From NCBI GenBank assembly GCA_002150815.3, contig NDFF03000003.1, positions 186,001-250,000 on the forward strand: a DNA stretch of 64,000 nt, read 5' to 3'. The notes beneath the pieces were generated by a model. It was not told where the DNA came from and ran no database searches. It saw only the letters and a program-made list of their open reading frames with translations. The DNA comes from Grammothele lineata (taxonomy: Eukaryota > Basidiomycota > Agaricomycetes > Polyporales > Polyporaceae). The position numbers and the translations under genes were made by a program. Numbering within the stretch: position 1 is the first letter of the stretch; each line of letters begins with the position of its first letter. Of the stretch, positions 21,271-33,037 are shown one piece after another.

Positions 21271-24200
21271 GATTGACATGTCTGTGATATGAGAGCCCTT
21301 CTGGGGCCCCGCAAATATTGGTCATACCCGTGTGTGTGGGCCGAGTCCGGCCCTGAAGGCCTGACGCCTCGAGGATCAGAACGCGCTTCGCGCCTTCTAC
21401 GGCCGTGGGTGCATGACGCGTGTCGACCCCAGATCAGTGTTGTGAGAAGCTGCTGTTCGGACGGCGGGCACAGCGAAAAGGCATGTACAGAGACACAACG
21501 TCGGGCAGGTGAGTGGTCAAGTGGTGTGAAGGTTAGATATGTCCACTATCCACTAGTGTAGAAGTGGAGAGTGGAGGCTGAGGTCCATCCGTTTCGATAG
21601 CCAACACGACACCTGCTATGTGCGAGCACGGAAACATACGTATCGTGCCATCCAAATCGCCAGTGTAGATACCGTTACACAGCTTCCGCTCGGTCGATGT
21701 GTTTGGCGACCTGACCGCGGACTCATATGATGCTTGGCCACCAACACGGCGCTTTCGAAGGCTCGTTTGGACATCTTCGATGATGTTACTTTCTATTGCT
21801 GTTGGTGATTCGGCTGCCCTGCACACCAGAGTGCAAATGACCAAGCGCGGGGCGGGCGAGCATATGGCCGCGGACAGGGCCAGGCAACGCACACAGCTAA
21901 CCTGCGCCCGTTCATTTTGCACGAACGCGTCAATCAGCGCCGCAACTCGACAGATGACGACAACGCACGATGTCATCGCATTGCGTAGGGTTTGGCGTGT
22001 CCAAAGGCGGGAGTTTGGGGTGCGCATATGCGATAGGCGTCGAGACTTTGAGGAGGCGATGTGGACTCGGAAGGGGCCACGATTGTATACAACATTCTAT
22101 AGCGGGCTGTCTGCGGGGTCGAGCAGCGTACACCTGACGAGTCCTTGACATCAGAGTAGACATAGAAGTAGATACCACAACCACCCCCTCACACGATGCT
22201 CCGAAGACGGCGTTGGCTCGCGACCCTCGAAAGTCGAAAGGCGCACAACGCGGCACGCATGCACCCCGGCGCGTGGATCACGCTGAGGTTCGTTCTAGAT
22301 CAGAACGGCCGGCCGGCTTGCCCGCTGGAGACTGGAGTACTGGTGCCCGCGCGCAGGATCGTTTGCGTTGACAAACCCTCGGCGCAGTTGGACTAGTGTT
22401 GTGGGCGTGGGCGGCAGGGCAGCCACATGACGTCCCGCGAAGCACGCGCGGGGTCGCGACCAGACGGAGCGGCGGGAGAGGGCCCGAGGATGCAAAGGCA
22501 TGGACGTCCGCGTCCGCGTAGAGTCCACGTTTAAAGTCGATGCGCTCCCGAGGCCTTCTCGCTGGGAACGCAGAACGCAGGGCGCGCGGAGCCGCGCGCG
22601 TCGCGATCCAGACAAACTACACTGCGATCGAGGATCTTGATGCTGTGTGGACAAACACGACGGTTAGGAATTCATTTCAAGGGCTGAGAAACCACCTCAG
22701 CACCGGCCTCGAGCTGGTAGGCCGTTACAGGATACTACTAGGCCAACCCCTCGTCCAGGGGAAGATCGAGCGAACCGATCGTAGGTTAGGAAGGGCCCGG
22801 AAGGACGCCTGCTTCGAATCTCGAGACGCGCGCGTGAAGGGAACCCGCCGGCGCACCGTCCCGCCGCGCAAGGGCTATTTTTGATCGAGCGGAGCGTACT
22901 CTCATTCGACGCCCCCTGGCCAGCCGATGCTCGCGGCCGTCAAGCGGCGACTTATATTCGGAATATAGCGGCGCTTGCATCGGGACGCAGGCCGCCGTAT
23001 TCTCGGCCGGTGTCCACACCGCAGGCGCACTGGACGCTGACAGCTGCTACGGAACGCAATTCGCAGCGTACAGCGACTCCGAGAGTCCGAGTGGACAGGC
23101 TCAATATGGCCCGTCCGGTGTGCGCGGGGAATCGGAGGACGATGACGCACCGAACGCGTCTGCTCGCCCGCGCGCAGCTCGCTTTTGGTTTGGCAGGCTT
23201 ACGAGAGTACTCGGAGAGCGTCGCATGACAAGGCACGATTTGGCATACCTTCAGGCGCGTCGGGCCACCCCTGTGTATGGTATTAGCTTTGGCACTCGGA
23301 CGCGCAGCTTTCCGGGCCACGGCGGAGGATTGAACATGGTTGTTGGGGTGTGGACGGAATCGGATGGCGGAGCACTCGTTGACGCGCGCTTCGCGTTGTT
23401 GGCTTCGGAGGACGAGAGCGACGCGGGTGGCGACTCGCGAGAAGGGCTCGGCACGCTGATCCCAGTCGTTTCATAATCGTTGCAGGCCGGGGTGGCAATG
23501 GCGGGGGAAGGGCTGGTAACTTGGCGTCTGAGATGCGAGGGTGAAACGGCGGGCGGGCGACAAGAACGGGCTTGGCCGCACAAAGCCCGCACGCGAGAGA
23601 GCTACGAGGTGAGCGCTGAGATCCGAGAGGTGGGCCAACGTGCGGCGTCGGACGAGCGGGGCGGGGTGCAGTGCGTGTGCGCGTCGAGTGGGTCGAGGCG
23701 GATGACAGCGGGCAGTAGTGGGGGCTGCGGATGCTTGGCTTGGGAGCGGAGAGTATGGATGGGAAGCACGGGGGTGCTTGTAGGGAGAGATGGGGATCGG
23801 GCGAATCACACGGCGGACGGTGAGTAGGCAGACATGAGCGGGCTGGGCAGGCGTGCGGCCGAGATGTTTAAAGCCTGGTCGTCAGCTGGCTACGAACAAC
23901 TGCGCTGGCGAATGAACGGAGGAAAGCGGGGGGCTGCGAGCAGGCTGTAAGGTTCGATGGATCGAGGATGAGAGATGTTGGGGCGTGGATTGGGGGAATC
24001 GGGTGGCTAAACTGTCGATATCGGGACTGCAGAAAAGAGGGGCGTGGCGGGCGATAGAGGCGCGCGCGGGAGAGAGGAAGATCGGACGAGCTTGGCCGAC
24101 TGGCTGAGTGGGAGGAGGATGCCGATTGGAGCAGGGGTCGGCACGTCCGGGCACGAGCTATCATTCGGACTGGAACGGGGCAAAACGATTAGGTGAGATT

Positions 24201-24896
24201 GAGGCATCGAGGCTCTGCGCCGCCAGCGCAGATCTATCGCGGGGGAAAGCAGGCTTGGCAGAGGACAAGCATGCCCCGAGCAGACGAAGACAAGCCGCAG
24301 GCGCGGTGAGCACGAAGCGCATCTCGAGTGCAACCGCGAGCTGCAGCGGGCGGCTTTGGAGAGAGCGAGCGAAGCGACGCAAAAGCGACGAGGCGCGCAG
24401 TGGCCGCGTCTAGCCGCCCAGGGTGGGGCAGACGCCAGCCTACGCCAGGAGACGCGTGACTGGCCCGACGGACTCGGCTTGGAATGCCGAATCTGCGCGA
24501 GATCCGACGCGATGACGTCTTTTGCGCTCGTAGGCCAGCGCTGGCGGACGCTGTCGGCCGTCGTCGGGGCCGGGTGAGGCCTGGTTGGGCGCGAGAGCGG
24601 GCGGGGGCGCGTCCGTGGCCGGCCGGGGACGCAGAGAGGGCGCCGGAGCGGAGGGGGCGTCGGGGGGCGCAGGCTCGGGATGGCCGAGAGGGGGAAGGGG
24701 CCGGAGGGGGTGGATCTGAGATGGGAGCCGAGATGATGCGCGCCGCATAACAAGTCGGACTGCCCCGTCGCCGCGGTGTCGCTGCTTGGGCCTCTTCGCG
24801 TAATCGTCCCTGGCCCGCTCCCTCTCGCCTCTCCTCCTCTCGCCTTCCTCTGCCCCCGCCATCTCCTCCCCGCCTCCTCCACGCCCTCGCCGTCCC
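21271..24896. other. 3.6 kb without a convincing gene
   Basis: This is the longest stretch without a supported gene. Open frames of 70-290 codons occur on both strands and overlap heavily, a product of high GC content. They are Arg/Ala/Ser/Pro-rich and lack conserved blocks or consistent intron joins. The most protein-like fragment is on the minus strand near 21640-21690 (GDLDGTIRMF), too short to assign. The last several hundred bases, pyrimidine-rich on the plus strand from 24800, probably hold the kinase promoter and leader. Confidence 0.45.
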
Positions 24897-27800
24897 ATGC
24901 TCATCGCAAAACCCATGCAGCCCCTCGACCTCTCCATCCCCGGCTCCCATCCTGCTCCCAGACTCTCCCCTGCGTCCCTATCCCCCCAGACGGACTCGCC
25001 GTCTTCCTCACTCAACCTCCCATCCTCTGTGATCGCCGTCCAGTCGCCTTCCCCAGAGCCGGCTGACCTCGCCTTCCCCACAACGCCTACCCCCGCCAAC
25101 CCGAACCCGTCCCCGCAACCACCGCGCAAGGAGCAGGTTCGTATCACATTCGACCACAGCTCTCCCCATATACGCTCCACCCCAACTGCCGTATATGCTA
25201 TATATGTGTCCTCATTCTGACTCTGCGCTTGTTTTCCACACCCCCCATGCTCTGTTGTGTCCTTTCTGTTCAGGCTCCGGTCCCTACCAAGCGGCGCTCC
25301 CGCTTCCTCTCTACCTCCTTCGCCAGGCGGAGATCACCGTCCCCGCACGGCTCCCCCACCTCCCCGACGGCGACCAGCCCGACAAAGGAGCAGCCAGACA
25401 TGCAGCTCCCCTCGTCGCGCCCACGTCTTGAGAACGGCAGGAAGGCGAGTTCCCCCTTCCCCTCTGCTGCTGCCAGCCCAGCAGAGACCCCATCACGTGG
25501 ATCGCCCGAACTCGGTGCGCCTCCATCTGTCCCCCCATCTGCCACCGTTCGCGCGCATCCTCCGACGACCCCCGCCACGCCCACCCCCAAGAGCGCCAAG
25601 CACCATGGCCCTCTGCACGACCTCAAACGTTTCCTCAACAACCATATACCCCACTCCCACCACGGCACTCCCGCCGGCTCCCTCGGCTCCACCCCGGCCG
25701 ACCTCAGCACGGCCGACCTGCGTGCCGTCCACCTCGAGCTGCCTGCCACGCCCGGGCTGCCCCCTTCGACGCCCAACAGCACTTCGATCCCAGTCTCTGC
25801 CAGCGGATCGACAGACCTGCTCACGATCGTCGGCGAGGTCAAGCACAAGGAGGGCCGTCTCTCCGCCCTCCTGCGGGGCCACCCGAAGGATACGGTCAGG
25901 CTAAAGCTCGATGACGTCCCTGTCGACGGGTCCAGCACCACCTCTGTCGCGAGGACACCTTCTCCTGGCGGTTCGTCCGCCAAGAGCAAGGGCAGCTCTG
26001 GTTCGCCCCCGCACTCGATCAACTCCCAGAGCAGTAAGACGAGTAACGCCCAGAGTGTCGCCACGAGCTCGGTACTCTCCACCAAGCCCGACAAGCACCG
26101 CGGCCGCAAGCGACAGGTGTCCGTATCCACCCCGGTCACGCCTTCGCTCTCGCAGGCGACGCAAGTGCAGATGTCCAAGAAGTACGGTAAATGGGGCCGC
26201 GTGCTTGGCTCGGGTGCGGGCGGCACTGTGCGCCTCATCAAGGCGTCGAGCAAGAACGGTGGCATGACGTTCGCTGTGAAGGAGTTCAGACCGAAGCGTA
26301 ACGGCGAGTCGGAGAGGGAGTACCAGAAGAAGGTGACGGCAGAGTTCTGCGTGGGCAGCACGCTCAAGCACCCGAACATCATTGAGACCGTGGACATTGT
26401 TACGGATCACGGGCACTACTATGAGGTACATCCCCCTTTTTAGTGTGCATATGGGTGCTGATGGTGCGTCTCGATCTCGTTTTGCAGGTCATGGAGTATG
26501 CACCCTACGATCTGTTCAGCGTCGTAATGTCCGGCAGCATGTCTCGGCCGGAGATCTACTGCGTGTTCCGTCAAATCTGCGACGGCGTAGAATACCTTCA
26601 TTCACTGGGCCTTGCGCATCGCGATCTCAAGTTAGACAACTGCGTCATGACGAAGGACAACGTCGTGAAGCTCATCGATTTCGGGACAGCGACTGTCTTC
26701 CACTACCCGGGCAAGAAGATGACTCCCGCAACGGGAGTTGTCGGCAGTGATCCCTACCTCGCCCCGGAGGTGCTTTCGGAGGATAACTATGACCCCCGCA
26801 AGACAGACGTCTGGAGTGTCGCGATCATCTTTATGTGTATGATCCTCCGCCGTTTCCCCTGGAAAATCCCTGATCCCAAGTCGGATCCGAGCTTCCGCGC
26901 GTTCGTCCACGCCCATCCCGACCTCTCTGTCAAGCCCGCGCCAAGGCAGCAGGAGGCGAAGCAGGAGAAGACGCCCGAGCAGAAGGCCGGGAAGGCGCAG
27001 GAGCCACAACGACAGGGTTCCACGCTCTCCTCGACGCAGTCCATGTCGACGACGCCTCCGGAGAGCTCAATCGCGCCGTCGCTGTACGGGAACTCGGAGC
27101 GTGCGTCCGTCGCGGAGTCATCGAGCTCGGACTCCACGGAGCTTACCGCGCCCTCCATGGACTCGGGCGTGTCCCCGGACGACTCAGAGGAGTACGAGCG
27201 CGAGCTCCGGCGCAACCGTGTCCGCGCGTCCCTCCAGGCGAGCGCAGTCTCGCAATCCACGCAGACCTTGCCTCTCCTCTTCAGCGAGATGGGCCCCATT
27301 GTGCACATCGACAGCCCGCAGGACATGGACCCGTCAGTGCTCAGCTACCCTCGTCCTGGCTCCTCGACCGAGTCCCTCCCCGCCTCTCCCTCCCTCGGAC
27401 CCGCAGAGCTCAAGCGTCCCCATCTTGGTCAGACGCATAGGTCCAACACGGTGCACCCGCTCTCGCCAATAATAGACACCGTCAAGAGCGCACCTCATTC
27501 TGTGCCCGAGGTTGACGAGCCGTCGAGCAGCCCTGTCAAGAGCCGTGACTTTGCTGCAGAGAGCGTAAAGACCACCGGTGTCGCTTCTGCCGAGAAGGCG
27601 GTCGAGACAGACAAGCCCGCTGTGGACGAGAAAGCGTCAGCCGCCAAGCCCACTCCCTCCGCGTCCGCCTCGACGCCGACACCGTCGCGTCCCAAGACGG
27701 AGCAGAAGGACTCGACCTCAACCGTTCGCCGGCGCGCACGCACCAGCAGCATCACCTCCGTTGCGACCTTCTCTACTGGGGGCGCCGAGTCCATCTTCCG

Positions 27801-28110
27801 CTTGCTCCCGCGCGAGTCGCGTCCCGCTATCCGGCGGATGCTCTTCGTCGAACCGACCGCGCGCTGTACACTCACGGACCTCCTAAAGGGCCGTGGGAAG
27901 GGGCACGACCTGCTCTGTGGGTGCAAGTCGCACGACAAGGACAGCCCACGCTGCGACGACCACTGTTGTGACCCGGAGGAGGAAGACGAGGGCGACGAAT
28001 GGCTCAAGAGCATCGTGCCTTGCTCCACGCTGCCCGAGGGCCAGAGCGCGCAGCATAAGCACATCAAGGTGAGCGTCGACGAGAAGCACCACAAGCGGCG
28101 GTTCTTCTAG
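24897..28110 (+). CDS. HAL5/SAT4-family serine/threonine protein kinase
   Basis: Fungal-specific Npr1/Hal5-type kinase. Yeast members stabilise potassium and nutrient transporters at the plasma membrane. Three exons (24897-25136, 25274-26425, 26488-28110) give 1004 residues. About 320 disordered Ser/Pro/Thr-rich residues precede the kinase domain: [52 protein letters not shown] and [25 protein letters not shown]. After [19 protein letters not shown] comes an insertion of about 280 disordered residues. The C-lobe then resumes at [18 protein letters not shown] and [13 protein letters not shown], followed by a Cys/His-rich acidic tail ([16 protein letters not shown]). A second ATG six codons in (MQPLDLS) is an equally plausible start. 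All catalytic residues are present. Confidence 0.92.
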
Positions 28111-29351
28111 TAGCGAACCGGGGGGCACGATCCCGCGCGCCGTCGTCGTCGCTGGGCTTTATACCGGGGCGCTTACGCTTACGGCGCGGTCTGGTCAGCG
28201 CCGCGGCGGGCCTGGGCGGGAGGAGAGGTTATTTCTCTCCCTCGTCTGGGCGCGCGGTTGCTAACGTTGTCGATGGCGATGTGGCCTCGACGCCGTCGTC
28301 GTCGCTCGCGTTCACGCTCTCTACCGTTATGGTCTTTCTACACCTCCACGTATCCGCATGTTTCGCATTCTACGCATTTGCACACTCCCTGATCACATCG
28401 CCATCCGCTGCGCCTGTCGACGCATCTCACTAGTACTTGCGTTCACACACACCCTCTCTTGCGCTCGCGTTTCTTCTACCATTTTCCTATTCGTTCTCCT
28501 TTATCTATATCCGTTATTCGCGGTGCGCCTAATCTGCGCGCCTCCTATTACTTTATCTGTGCATAGATAGATGAACGAACGGCGACGGTTTTATTCGCTT
28601 CTTGCCTCTCTCCCTCCCTATCCCTCTGTCTTGCTGTATCTACGCACCTTCGCTCTTCTACCCGCCCCCTCCACACCCTCCCAAGCTCGGCTCCCCCCTC
28701 CGTCGTCCCAGCCTCCTCATCGGACTTTCCGGACGCTTCATCCGTTCTTCATGGCACCATCAGCGCACTACCGCCTCACCCTCCTCACAGGCGCGCACCG
28801 CCTCTCCCCTTTACCCTACCCCACGCTCCCATTTGCCGACCACTACAAGTTCTATCCCGTATCCTCCTATCCTTCTTCCTTCCAGTGCCTTCGGTGACTT
28901 GGGTTTCAGTCGTAGGGGGCGTAGGCGCCGCCGCAGACGAGCTTGAACGAGGACTCCTCTCTCCCTCCACACCTTCCTCCTTCCCTTTGATAACACAAAA
29001 AGAACACAACACAACAACATACAACACGAATATCCCCCGCTGTACACGATATGATACTAGAAAGAGCGTTCGTGTAATTGTACGCGTACATCTTACCGCA
29101 ATAAATACATTGCAATGTCGAGTCGCGGCTGTGCGTGTGTTGAGCGTGTGGCTGCGTGGTTGAATACGTAGGCTAGGATGAACGGATGGATTCATGAGCG
29201 GGGGTGGACGGCTGTGCGGCGGGTGTCACGCCTCGCCAAGAGGATCGTTGGCATATCAAGCTATGAGATCCAGATGATCCTGTCGAATATCGAGCAACTC
29301 CTACTAAACATGAAGGCAATAATTTGACACGTCGAAAGCAGCATCTCGACC
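28111..29351. other. convergent 3' intergenic region
   Basis: About 1.2 kb between the tail-to-tail kinase and YOS9 genes. It is pyrimidine-rich on the plus strand with AATAAA at 29100-29105 and no conserved coding blocks. It presumably holds both 3' UTRs. Confidence 0.45.
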
Positions 29352-31236
29352 TCACAGCTCTTCACGGTGCTTCTGCGCAGCCTCTTTCCGGTACTCCCCT
29401 TCAGGTTCCTCGTCATCGTAGCGGTCATCCTCGTGCACCTCCCTACCGTCTGCCCGTTCCCGACTCCTAGCCGCACGGAAGAGCTCAAGCAGGCGCTGCG
29501 CCACGTCCTCATCGCCTTCTCCCTCGAGGTCGAGGTCAAAGTAGTGCACGTCGCCGATGCCCTCAAAGCCGCCTTCTCCACCTTCAGCGGCCTCGAACGC
29601 GTCGAGGTCGATGAAGTCGAGCGCGAAGTCGCCCAGGTCGACCTGCTCGATGACGACGTGCCCGTGCCCGTGCCCGCGGCCCTGTCCGTCCGCGCCGTCG
29701 CCGCCCTGCGCGCGGGAAAGTAGGAAGCGCTGCAGCGCGCGGCGCAGCGCCGCGTCGGCGTCGGCGTCGGCCGAGCCGGGGGCGCCCTGGTGGTTTGCCT
29801 TGCCCTCGCCCGTCTTGGCGTCTTGCTTCGGCGGCGGCGGGGCGATGACGCGCTTATGCGTGGCCGGAAGCGGCCGCTTGAAAGGGTGCGCGGCGGGGGG
29901 CAGCGAGCGGTCCGTGCGGGCATGCTCATCAGGCCCGACGACCTCACGGCAGCGTACCGGGTGCTCCTCCTCGGCGTCTGCGCGAGTCTTGAACCCGGGC
30001 TCGCCGCAGAGGCGTGGCGTGGCGATGTGCAGGACGTAGTGGCACGTCTGGGTCTCCTTGACGAAGAGGATAGTGTCCGTCATCGTCATCGAGCAGTGGA
30101 ACTGCATATATGCGCAATGGCACGGATTTAGGAAGGGGAGATGCAGTCAGCTAGACGTCGGGCGCGGGGGCGGGGAAGGCTGTGGACATGCCTGAATTTC
30201 GACCTCGCGCTTGCGGCCCATTTTGTCGCAGAAGGTACCGTCACCCCATCGCTGCACAAGATAGCGGGATCCGGCACCCCGGGCAAGCTCCAGGCTCGCA
30301 GCGGCGGCGGCTTCTGCCGTGGTGAGCTCTGCCTCAGCCTCGAGCGTCGGCGGTGCCCGTCCGAGCGTATACGCTTCCCACTTCGAAAAACAGATGGCCC
30401 GCGAGAGCGTCGTCCAGTGAGATGCAGGGCGCAGAAACGCGGGAGGTCATGGGGTGGGGATGAGCGGGGGCTTACCTCAGGGTCCTCTTCGGGCTTGTAT
30501 TCGCCTGACCGTTTCTCGCGGTCAAAAACCCGAGCGAGGGCGCGCGAGAAAAGCCGGAAAGGCCTCACCTGTGCTGGGGACCTGCTGCTGGTGCAGCTCG
30601 TGGAATTGACGGACATGGGAATTATGGCAGTACGAGTATGTGAACCACCCTTGTCGGTGCTGGGACCGGGCCGTCGGCGGAGCAGCGGACAGAAGGAACG
30701 GGAGGGACTTACGTAGAGGCACGTTCCGGACAAGGGCTGCAATAGCGACCAGCTGTGAACGGGGGTCTCCATTTCATTAACGGGTTCCTCCACGACCGGG
30801 GGAGGCCCTTGGGATGCGGGAGGAATTAGACACAAGTACGTGGATTTGGGGCCTAGCTTCATCTGCTGCAGCGTGTAATTTGGCCGCTGCGACGACGCTA
30901 CCTAAGCGGGAGGTGACCGTAAGGAGGTGCAAGAACGCGGCAATGCGGGGGTGAAATACGGACATTGACCGTGCCGTCTTCCGAGCTCTCGATACTCTTG
31001 AGCGGATTATTCGGCCAGGGAGATTCACGCCAAGGCTGTTCGAGAAACTCGTCCTCGCCATCGCGAAGGCCTTCGTGAAGCCATCGCTGTGCTGTTTCGT
31101 TGAGGAGGGGGAGGCCGTTGAGGAAGGAGACGCGGTACTTGGGGAACGCGTACGGGTCCTCGGGGACGCGCGAATGGTGGAGACGGGCGGAGACGAGTGC
31201 GGCGAGGGAGAGGGGGAGGAGAGCGAGAGAGCGCAT
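29352..31236 (-). CDS. YOS9: ER quality-control lectin OS-9/Yos9
   Basis: MRH-domain lectin of the ER lumen that delivers misfolded glycoproteins to the Hrd1 ERAD ligase. The start at 31236 gives a signal peptide (MRSLALLPLSLAALVSA) and the conserved SRVPEDPYAFPKYRVSFLNG and PLLNETAQRWL. Further exons supply YTLQQMKLGPKSTYLCLIPP, WSLLQPLSGTCLY, HRQGWFTYSYCHNSHVRQFHE, the acidic KPEEDPE, and the MRH core QRWGDGTFCDKMGRKREVEI / QFHCSM...TCHYVLHIATPRLCGEPGF. The C-terminus is acidic and His/Gly-rich and ends REEL, a plausible ER-retrieval signal. Six exons are needed. Intron 30191-30102 appears to use a GC donor (CAG|GCATGT). Divergent from the AT-hook gene. Confidence 0.93.
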
Positions 31237-32343
31237 GGTGTGCTAGTCGGTCAGTGCGCGGGTGCGGGTGCGGGCATGGGGCGGCGGGAGAGGGTTGTGC
31301 GGGGAGGAGGAGTACGCTGTGGCGGATGCGCTGGACAGGGACCGGAGCACGCGCAGGAACACGTTGGCGTAATGGAATAGACGCCTGTGAGCGCTAGTGT
31401 GGCCAGGGCGGGGTCGCTTATCTGGCGCGCGATTGGCCGAGCGATTGGCCGCGGTGTGGTGGGTCCACGTCGGGGGCAGCCCTGGCCATGCCAGCCACAG
31501 CCAGCCACTCACCCAGCGTCGGGCCCGCCGTTGGTTGGCCGGGCGTCGGCCGGGCATTGGCCGGCGTCGTCCGGCGTCGTCCCTGGCGCTGCCGCCAAGG
31601 CTAAGCTCTGCTGCCATACACCGGCTGCACCCACGGACGGCTACCATGTCCAAGTTGATCCCAACGGTCACAACGTGGTAGACCACAACGTGGCCACAAG
31701 AGCGTGTTCGCAGGCTGGGACAACGCTGATGGCCCCAGCCGATCGGCTGCAGCCCCTGCCACAATGCCCACAAGGACGGATTTCATGTGAGCCCTGGTAG
31801 GCCCTGGTCAGCCGCGCAAAGCCGGCGTTATCTGATTTTTGCCTCTACCGACCGGACGCTTTACTCGCCCTCCCGCGTGCGTCTAGCCGCGTCTCCAGCC
31901 TGCCTGTTCGCAGCGCTCCCCAGGCCCCTGCTGGCCCATGTCCCTCCCCTCGCCCTCGCGCGGCCCCCGGCGACGCCCCTCCCGGTCCGAGGACACCACG
32001 CCGCGGGTCCGCCGCATCCGCCGCCGTCCAGGCTGCGCACCGCGCGAGCACGGGTCCGCGGGACCGTCGCCAGCCGCCGCGACTCGCGGGCTGGGAGCGG
32101 GGGAGGGGAATATAGGGCGAGTGAGACGTAAATTACGTACAGGGCTCGGAGGAGACGATGATGCTTCCGCCTGGACGTTCGAATCTGAGCAGGCATAATA
32201 AAGCCCTCTTTTGGCCGGTCTGCACGCGCGAGAATCCCTCCAGTCCATCGCTCGTTAAAACCAGCCCGCCTCGCGCGTTTTCCTTCTTCCCTTCGTCCCG
32301 CCCCCGACCCTCCTCCTCCCGACCACCACGCCCGCCGCCCCCC
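31237..32343. promoter_or_regulatory. divergent promoter region of YOS9 and AT-hook gene
   Basis: About 1.1 kb between divergent starts. It holds short direct repeats (GATTGGCCG at 31433-31450; GGCGTCGTCC at 31564-31583) and a pyrimidine tract before the AT-hook start. No gene was found. Confidence 0.45.
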
Positions 32344-33037
32344 ATGTCGGCCACCCCCGACCCAAAGGCACCCAGCGACGACGCAAAGGACGAGATCGAG
32401 GACTCCCCGCCAGCGCAGCCCGAACCAGGTCCGTACCCGCCCGCTTAGCGTTCCTGGCTTAGCTCCGCTTCCGCTCCCCAATCCTTTCCCACAAAGCGCC
32501 TGCTCACCCGCTCCCTTGATCTCCCGATCTTAGGAACCTCTACAGAGCAACCTAAGCGCAAGCGCGGCCGCCCCCCGGGCAGCAAGAACAAGAAGACCCT
32601 CGAAGCAGAGGCCGCCCGCAAGCAGGCTGGCGGCTCCGCCGAGGTCCCCAAGCGTCCTCGGGGGAGACCTCCCAAGGTGCGCACGCGCTCGTTCTGTCGA
32701 CGTCTTCCGACCCCGCTTGTGCCCGCCGCCCACGGCGCGCCGTCGGAAGCATGTCGTCCGAGCACCTCGCGCTGAATATCTGCTTGCTCCGTTGCTCTTC
32801 GTTTTGCAGAGGAAACCGGAGACCGAGGAGAAGAAGGAGGATGGCGGCGAGCCCTCCGAGCCGCCCGTCAAGAAGAAGCGCGGTCGGCCCCGTAAAAATC
32901 CACTACCCGAGTCCGCGCCCGCCGCGACGTCTGGAGGGGACGAACCCGAGGCGGGCACCAGCACCGCCGCGAACGCCGCCTCGGACGCTGCGCCGGTGAA
33001 GAGGAAGCGGGGCCGCCCGCGGAAGAACTCGAGTTGA
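32344..33037 (+). CDS. AT-hook DNA-binding protein (four hooks)
   Basis: Three exons (32344-32428, 32534-32676, 32810-33037) encode 151 residues. Four AT-hooks with the GRP core are visible: PKRKRGRPPGSKNKK and PKRPRGRPPK in exon 2, then KKKRGRPRKN and KRKRGRPRKN in exon 3, separated by acidic Ala/Pro/Glu-rich linkers. Nothing else folds, so it resembles an HMGA-type architectural chromatin protein that binds the minor groove of AT-rich DNA. The start follows a pyrimidine-rich leader and begins MSATPDPKAPSDDAKDE. An AATAAA four bases after the stop (33041-33046) may serve in 3' end formation. The target genes cannot be inferred. Confidence 0.87.

Noticed and set aside
21533..22027. Minus-strand frame with GDLDGTIRMF, reminiscent of a WD-repeat blade
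   Set aside because: Only one short blade-like string, no neighbouring repeats and no in-frame exon joins; too little to call a WD40 remnant.
24007..24950. Long minus-strand frames (238-291 codons)
   Set aside because: Several overlapping frames on the same strand are all Ser/Arg/Pro/Ala-rich, reflecting base composition upstream of the kinase gene.
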